The notes beneath the pieces were generated by a model, which was not told the origin of the DNA, did not search any database, and worked only from the letters and a program-made list of their open reading frames with translations. This document shows, piece after piece, positions 58,201 to 64,000 of a stretch of 64,000 nucleotides of DNA. The DNA is from Meloidogyne chitwoodi (Eukaryota > Nematoda > Chromadorea > Rhabditida > Meloidogynidae): contig JACZZP010000018.1 of assembly GCA_015183035.1 (NCBI GenBank), positions 186,001-250,000 of the forward strand. Reading direction: 5' to 3'. Made by a program: the position numbers and the translations under genes. Each line of letters opens with the position of its first letter. The first letter of the stretch is position 1.

Positions 58201-60815
58201 ATTGTTCTGGAGCTGATTGACGATTGTGTAAATTAAAAACACAGTCGCGTTCATCACTAAAGTAGCTAACAGAAGCACATTGAAAAGGATAACGAGAATG
58301 CCTAAAAAATTTATTAAAAAATAAATTTCAAAAAAAACTTACAAAGAATTAGCACATAAACATTTACAATGTTCTATCGAAATATTATGTTCTAAACTTG
58401 CTGCAGTTCCATTCATTGAAAACCCTGAAATTCTTTCAAAACATTGTTGTTTATTATCAACATCTATAACTGCTTTAATAGTTGTAGTTTGCGTTATTTG
58501 TTTGTAAAAAATGTTTTTGTCAGAATCGAATGTTTTGTTTGTTATTTGTTCTGATTTTATAAAAATGTTGGTTGTTTCTGTCGTGTTGTTATTAAATGTT
58601 GTGTTGAGTTGTTCTGATTTATTACTACACATTTTTTCTGATGTTTTTAGCAAATCTGATAAGTTTAATGTTTTAATTGTTTGTTCTGATTTTATTTGTT
58701 TTTGAAGCAAGCTTTTGCTTCAAAAATTTGTTTCAATTTTCATAAAATTGCTTACATTTTCCTTCACAGGAAACATAATGATAATCACTGCTTTTGTTGA
58801 AAATTAAATCTGATTTTCCATTATGATCACCACTTAATAATTCGCATAAACCTTCCACCTTTTCATAGTGTAAACTTTTACAGCGTGTTGTTGCTTCCTT
58901 AAGTTTCCAAGTGTCAGCACACGCACAACTAAAGAAAAGAGAGATACTTTTTTTTTTGCTACAAAAATTTTGCTTCATAATTTTCTTCAAACTTGTATTT
59001 TACTCACCGACACTCATTTAAGGTCAATCCTTTTTTAACTACAATGCTAATTTCATCATTTCCATAATCCAGCAATTTTCTATGTTGTATAAATTTAAAA
59101 CAAATAATAGTTCCAGTATTGGATTTTGATAGTTTAGCAACATCTAACGATGGAAGAATTTTATTATCATCATTTATACTTGTTTTATCATCATTTTCTT
59201 CAGAACTAATACCTCCACTATGATGAATTAGTACTGAATGTAAATAACCTGTAGCTGGTTCAATCAACTTTCCATTTACAATTATCGGTTCTTAAAATAT
59301 TTAGATTAATAATAATATTTTATTTTACCTTCATCTTCTCCTTCCCTATAAAATTCGCTTTCCTCTCGATTCCTTTTATCAAATGTTGTTGTATTGGATA
59401 AATCGTCGACAATGTTTTGTTTCTTCTTGTTTTTGTTAAAACTTTGTTTTATTCCAAATGGTGTAGAAATAACTTTTAGTTGTTCATCTATATGTATGTT
59501 TTTCGGAATGTTTAAAATGTTTTACGAAAAATTGTAATGTTTGAGTTTAAAATGTTTACATGAATTTTCAGAATGTTTTCAAGAAAACAAATGTTCATTG
59601 TTTTTAAAATGTTTTCCGGAATTTTCAGAATGTTCAAGCAAAATTTATATTTCTAACCTGGTTTCAATCTTGCTACAAATCCACCTGATTGAATCAATAT
59701 TTCTGTATCATTTTTATTCATTTTAGATGAATAAAAGTTAGTTTTTGCAGGTTTAACATCTTTTGGTTTTTGTTGATCATTTAGTGGTTGTTTTTCTTTC
59801 TGTGATGTTAATGCTTGGTCTCCATCTTTACCCCCTCTATTTGCTTCACCTAATATTTGTTCAAGTCTCTGTCTCATCTGATAAAGTCTTTGAAGAACGT
59901 CAAGAGCATTGACATCTCCAGGAAAGAGTAATTGCTGAAAAATAATTTTTTAGAAGGATTTTATTAGCTAAAGTTTTCAGAAAGTTTGAAATGTTTTCCG
60001 GAAAGTTTAATGTTTTATTAAATGTCAGAATGTTTCCCATATTGCTTCCGGAATGTTTAAGGAATGTTAAATTTAAAGTTTAGTTTAAAACTAGCTTTAT
60101 TATTAGCTTCCAATCTCTTTTTAGTATCTTTTAATTCTGATTTTTCTTCATCATGAATTTGTGAGAATTCTGGTGATAAAACTTGTTTTATTGTTGTTCT
60201 TGTTTCTTCTTTATTTAACAACTTTTCAGTTAAATAATTAGGTGATAATGTTGTTGTTGTTTGTTGGCATGTTTGAATACATGCAATTAAAGAAAGAGCT
60301 TCAGCACCATCAGTTTTTAGATGAAAATAATTGAAACGTTGTTTGGACTAAATAATTGATTTAATTAAAAAATATAAAAATTAACCAAGGAGCACTGAAC
60401 AGGCCTATTTGGCGAAAGTGCGCAGCTATGAACATCGTGATTATAAATCTGTATTTTAAAAAAATTAAAAAATTTTAGAAATATCCTAACAGCAGATTGA
60501 CAGAAAAAATGCCTTTGGCCACACAGATTGGCACATTCTGCTGCAGAAGAAACATCTTCTCTAAAATTAAATTTTGTCTTTTTTATTTCAAATATATTTT
60601 AATTACTTGGTAGAATATAATTCCATTGTTCTGACTTGTCTTGAAGAAATTGCCTGAGCAAAAAATACTGGCATAGTACATGTTGCTTTTATTGGCACAA
60701 AATAAAATTCAAGAAGAAAAATTAGCAAAGGAATAATTTTATTAAATATAGTTGTTTTTGAATGATGAAATGTTAAAAATGATAAAATCAGAGAAGGTAA
60801 AACATCCGGAAGCAT
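55230..60815 (-). CDS. Secreted protein with five PAN/apple-like modules
   Basis: The start at 60815 gives a hydrophobic leader (IIPLLIFLLEFYFVPIKATC). Cysteine-patterned PAN-like modules follow: 1, CTMPVFFAQAISSRQVRTME to SAAECANLCGQ and CALSPNRPVQC; 2, CFKFIQHRKLLDYGNDEI to CRCACADTWK and CELLSGDHNGKS; 3, CFERISGFSMNGT to HCKCLCANSL and CVFNLHNRQSAPEQF; 4, CFVEQPGYVLEGMALV to LCKCICALTEW and CLVSGDNRASAPERF; 5, CHFSALYQTVFNGARLL to CLAACHYESC, ending FDSIQCKPREE at the stop at 55232-55230. Linkers are rich in Thr/Ser/Lys/Glu. PAN modules bind protein or carbohydrate; a cuticle or extracellular matrix role is likely but inferred. Exon joins are by eye. Confidence 0.78.
56376..56506. mobile_element. 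MITE-like inverted repeat in PAN-gene intron
   Basis: The ends GGACAAATTACCGACAAT and ATTGTCGGTAAATTATCC are inverted. It is 131 bp long. Confidence 0.6.
58520..58700 (-). repeat. AAATCAGAACA repeats inside a coding exon (KSEQ repeats)
   Basis: The codons AAA TCA GAA CAA recur in the PAN-gene linker exon and give IKSEQ, NKSEQ and again IKSEQ. The same word AAATCAGAA forms non-coding repeats at 61060-61260 and 40810-40890. Confidence 0.6.
59608..60055. repeat. Three TTTTCCGGAA palindromes outside the main cluster
   Basis: Copies lie at about 59610, 59996 and 60047 in PAN-gene introns, accompanied by repeated TCAGAATGTTT words. Confidence 0.7.
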
Positions 60816-62465
60816 TATTAAAAAGAGAGAAGAATTGAATATAAATACTTATTCGTACATATTTTTTAATATAAATGAGCGGATAAAATCGAAAAAAAAT
60901 ATATAAAAAGATAAACAACATTTTTTTATTTTTGGGGTTTTAAAATGGAAGAAGAAAAAATTGGGGCGGCAACACGGCGGTGAAAGTTTTAATGAAGAAA
61001 CAGTTAACCTATTAGAGCAACAATTCTGTTTTATATTATTAAGTGCATGTTTTGTATTTGTTCTGATTTTAATTTAAACAATCAGAAGAAATAAGAAAAG
61101 AAAATCAGAATAAGATTAAAACTAAATCAGAATAACATAAAAACAAAATCAGAGCAAAATTAAAACGAACTCAAAAATTTAAAACAAAACCAGAATAAAA
61201 ACAAAAAACACGCAATCAGAACATCAAGAACAGAAATCAGAATAACTTAGAAACATATTTAAAAACCAAAAACACAGTATATATACCCAATGTAACAACA
61301 TATAAAAAGTTTATTGGTGAGTTATTGTTAGTTTTTCCTAGTTTCTTCTTCCTCTTTCAGTTCAAAATTAGAGGCATAAATTGATTTTGTTCATTTTATA
61401 AATCCCTTTAAGCATTTCTTCACCTTTTCTAAAAAAGGAGAAAACGTCGCAAAATCGCGAGAAAATAAATGAGGGCAGAACCAGAAATAAATGGCGCCAA
61501 ATATATAAATCCTTATATTAAAAAAATAAAAAAATAACTACAAAAATATTAAATTTCAGAATGTTAGAATCGCTATCATATCACACCCCAGAAAAATCTT
61601 AAAAACATGCCTATAGAAAGTTAAACGCCCTAAAATTATTTATGAATATATTTTGAAACAAGAAGGACAAATTAGAGATTATTATATTTTTTAAATCCTC
61701 ATTTAAAATGAGGATATTTTATAAAACAAACATTGCTTCATTTTTAGGTTAATCCTAGATGTTGTTTTTTAAATATAACAAAAAGGGAGATGAGCAAAAT
61801 GAGAAACAAAACAATCCAGCCATAGAAAAACAATTAATAAATTAAAAAAAAATATAAAATGTTTATCTAAACAAAAACACAAAGGAATATTAGTTTAAAA
61901 CATAAAACATTAATGAACAAGAAAAACAAAACAGCAAAAACATTAAAAAACAATCAGAACATAAAAACAAAACCAGAAAAAAACATTGAAAGAAAAAGCA
62001 GAAAATCAAAACAACATAAACAAATCAAACATTAAAAATAATAAGGGCCATTTAGTCGCAGCATATGATCGTTTATCTTTTGCCATAAATTTTTCAATGA
62101 CAGCTCATCAATTTTATATTTTTTAAATTTTGTAAAGTTTAACATAAATATGCAGTAATGATGAAAGTTACGCTGTGCGCCATGTAATTAGCAATTTTGG
62201 CATTTTGCGTGTTTTCTACATAAATAAATATTTTTATCACACAGATTTAATGATAAAAATCATTTGACCAAGCAAAATAAAAATTATTTTAACAAATAAA
62301 TGATTCATTAAAAATAATATTTATTTATAAAATGTTTAATTTTTAACAAAACCATAAACATAAAATTATTAACATATCTATATTATTTTATCTAATAATT
62401 CAAAAATTAGTAAAATTCTTTTAAATGTTTTTTAATTTATTTTAATTTTAGAATAATTTTTCTAA
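60816..62465. other. A+T-rich intergenic region with AAATCAGAATAA-type repeats
   Basis: From 61060 to 61260 AAATCAGAAYA and AAAACAAA words recur; further copies are near 61940-62000. A small palindrome TCCTCATTTAAAATGAGGA is at about 61696. No gene is supported. It probably contains the promoters of two divergent genes. Confidence 0.45.
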
Positions 62466-63816
62466 TGAATTTAATTCTTATTTTAACTTTCTTTGTTTTT
62501 AAAATTGTTGGTGTTCACTCTAAGTGGAAATATGAATTTGGAAAAGAAACTTGTCCTACAAGTGATTTCCCTTGTGAAAATATTTTTAAATTAGGAAAGA
62601 TTAATAAATGTAATGGGTAAGTTTATTTTCTTTTTTAAAAAATAAATATTTCATAAAATATTTTAATAATAATTAAATTTATTTTTCTTTATTTTAGCCT
62701 CGTATTTTGCTACCCAAGTCTTTTATCCAATCCTTATTTGTTTGGATATAATACAAAATTTAATAATCGTTTTGCTTTTAAAGAAGGAAATAATTCAAGA
62801 ATTTGTACTCGTTTTATTAAAAAAGAAAAAGTACAAAGCCCAGAAGGAATTAAAACTGTTTGGAGTGGTTTTAGACTTTTCTATAATAATAAGAAAAATG
62901 AACTTGAAGTTAATTTGGATATTGTTGGGGAAAGGTTTGAAAATAAATAAAAGAAAAACCAGAACATCAAAACAACATGATAAAAATAAAAACAATAAAA
63001 AACATTAAAAAATAAGAAAATCAGAACATTTTCGAAACAACAACAAAATGTTTGTTGTGTTTAGTTGTTTTTATGTTCTGGTTTTTCTTGTTTTTATAGC
63101 TTTGTTTATTATCTTTTTTTAATAAAATTTTAGAGAAACTATATATCTTACCGACATCACTATACCCGACTTTCTTCATGCAATTTCTTCCAAAAAAGGA
63201 GCAGAACCGACATGGGGTAAATAATTAATTAAAAAAAATATTTTTAAATAAATTATATTTAAGCTAAAATAAAAGAACAAAGCAAAAAAGATAAAGAATT
63301 TATTAAAGTAATTAAAGAAGGAGCAAAGTTAAATGAATTTGTTGGAATTTTTGCTTTAAATGTTGATTTGGGTATTGGTATTAAATTAAAAAGTGATAGA
63401 GATGTTGCTTATGCTTTTTTAAAACGACGGGATTATCCAACAAAATGTCGATTAGTGAAGGTAATAATTTTATAAATTGTTGAATAAGATTTATTTTTAA
63501 AAGAAAACTACAACAGTCAAACAAACGACAACAACACCAGCAGCAGAAGTCTTCATAACAAAAATTAAAAACATAACGCCAAAAATAAAGAAAACATCAA
63601 CTTTAATGCCATTCGAAAAATTCACTCCATTCGCTTTAGTATATTTTAAAATTTTTAAATATATTTTTTATTATAGGATACATGCAAATTTTTTAAAAAT
63701 CAAAATTTTGCTGATAGATATGGTTGCAAGTAATATATTTTTACTAATATTAAAATTTTTAATTAGAATATTATTTTTATTTTATAGATGTGGTTCTAAT
63801 AAAGAGCTGCTTGTAA
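62466..63816 (+). CDS. Secreted protein of unknown family
   Basis: The start at 62466 gives a signal peptide (MNLILILTFFVFKIVGVHS) followed by KWKYEFGKETC, DFPCENIFKLGKINKCNG, LVFCYPSLLSNPYLFGY, SRICTRFIKKEK, TVWSGFRLFYNNKKNELEVN, then ETIYLTDITIPDFLHAISSK, VGIFALNVDLGIGIKLKSD, PTKCRLVKDTCKFFKN and, after a phase-1 join, DVVLIKSCL with stop at 63814-63816. Cysteines are spread over the chain, as in an extracellular fold. A reading to 63824 through another frame is less well supported. The family is not recognised; a gland-secreted effector is possible but unproved. One intron (62950-63130) carries an AAACCAGAACAT hairpin. Confidence 0.65.
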
Positions 63817-63907
63817 ATTTGTAAGTTTTTTTCTTCTTAAAAACTATTATAGTTATTAATTAGTTTTATTGCTTAAAAGCTATTTTTTAAAATATAAATA
63901 GAATATG

Positions 63908-63986
63908 AGCTTAGCGCCAAGCGGTTTCGAACTTGCGAGCCCTTCCAAACATAACCTAACGCCTTACCAACTAAACTAGTAAAGCG
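63908..63986 (-). pseudogene. tRNA-like sequence at right edge
   Basis: Minus-strand TAGTTTAGTTGGTAAGGCG and CAAGTTCGAAACCGC. The ends GCTTTA and TAAGC can pair partly. Intergenic. Confidence 0.5.
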
Positions 63987-64000
63987 TTATTTTCTTTTCT

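Overview
The window looks like nuclear DNA of a plant-parasitic nematode, most likely a root-knot nematode (Meloidogyne or a close tylenchid). This is inferred from the very high A+T content, the densely packed genes with many 40-60 bp introns, T-rich AG sites just upstream of start codons (candidate spliced-leader acceptors), and protein families of nematode type (an astacin with two ShKT domains, aip-1, a multi-PAN secreted protein). The species is not established. All protein calls come from reading translated exons by eye and recognising family motifs; no search was run. Layout, left half: a Yurt/EPB41L5-type FERM protein (minus, runs off the left edge); TBC1D24/Skywalker (plus); a secreted Gln/Gly/Leu-rich protein (minus); aip-1/ZFAND2 (minus), with an internally deleted Merlin-type DNA transposon inside one intron; strawberry notch let-765/SBNO (plus); a secreted proline-rich protein (minus); an astacin metalloprotease (plus). 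From 23.6 to 38.2 kb six plus-strand housekeeping or signalling genes follow one another with 164-422 bp gaps: drg-1, DMAC2-like, ksr, prp-19, SLC25A15-like ornithine carrier and rabx-5. This is a candidate operon or operon-like gene string. Layout, right half: a secreted Cys-containing protein (plus), a short RAB3GAP2/rbg-2 (plus), then four minus-strand genes (small Lys-rich protein, bifunctional CoA synthase COASY, RNF19-type RBR ubiquitin ligase, five-module PAN protein), and a secreted protein of unknown family (plus) at the right end. The non-coding space is the unusual part. It holds (i) about 17 scattered tRNA-like sequences with A-box and B-box words, most of them in introns and most in the same orientation as the host gene; (ii) at least 23 copies of a short palindrome TTTCCGGAAA, nearly all between 18.8 and 27.0 kb; (iii) roughly a dozen intronic or intergenic inverted repeats of MITE size, including one family with two copies in different genes; (iv) several tandem arrays (about 28-bp, 21-bp, 26-bp and TCGACGAA-type). 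These explain most of the long non-coding stretches and most spurious open frames.
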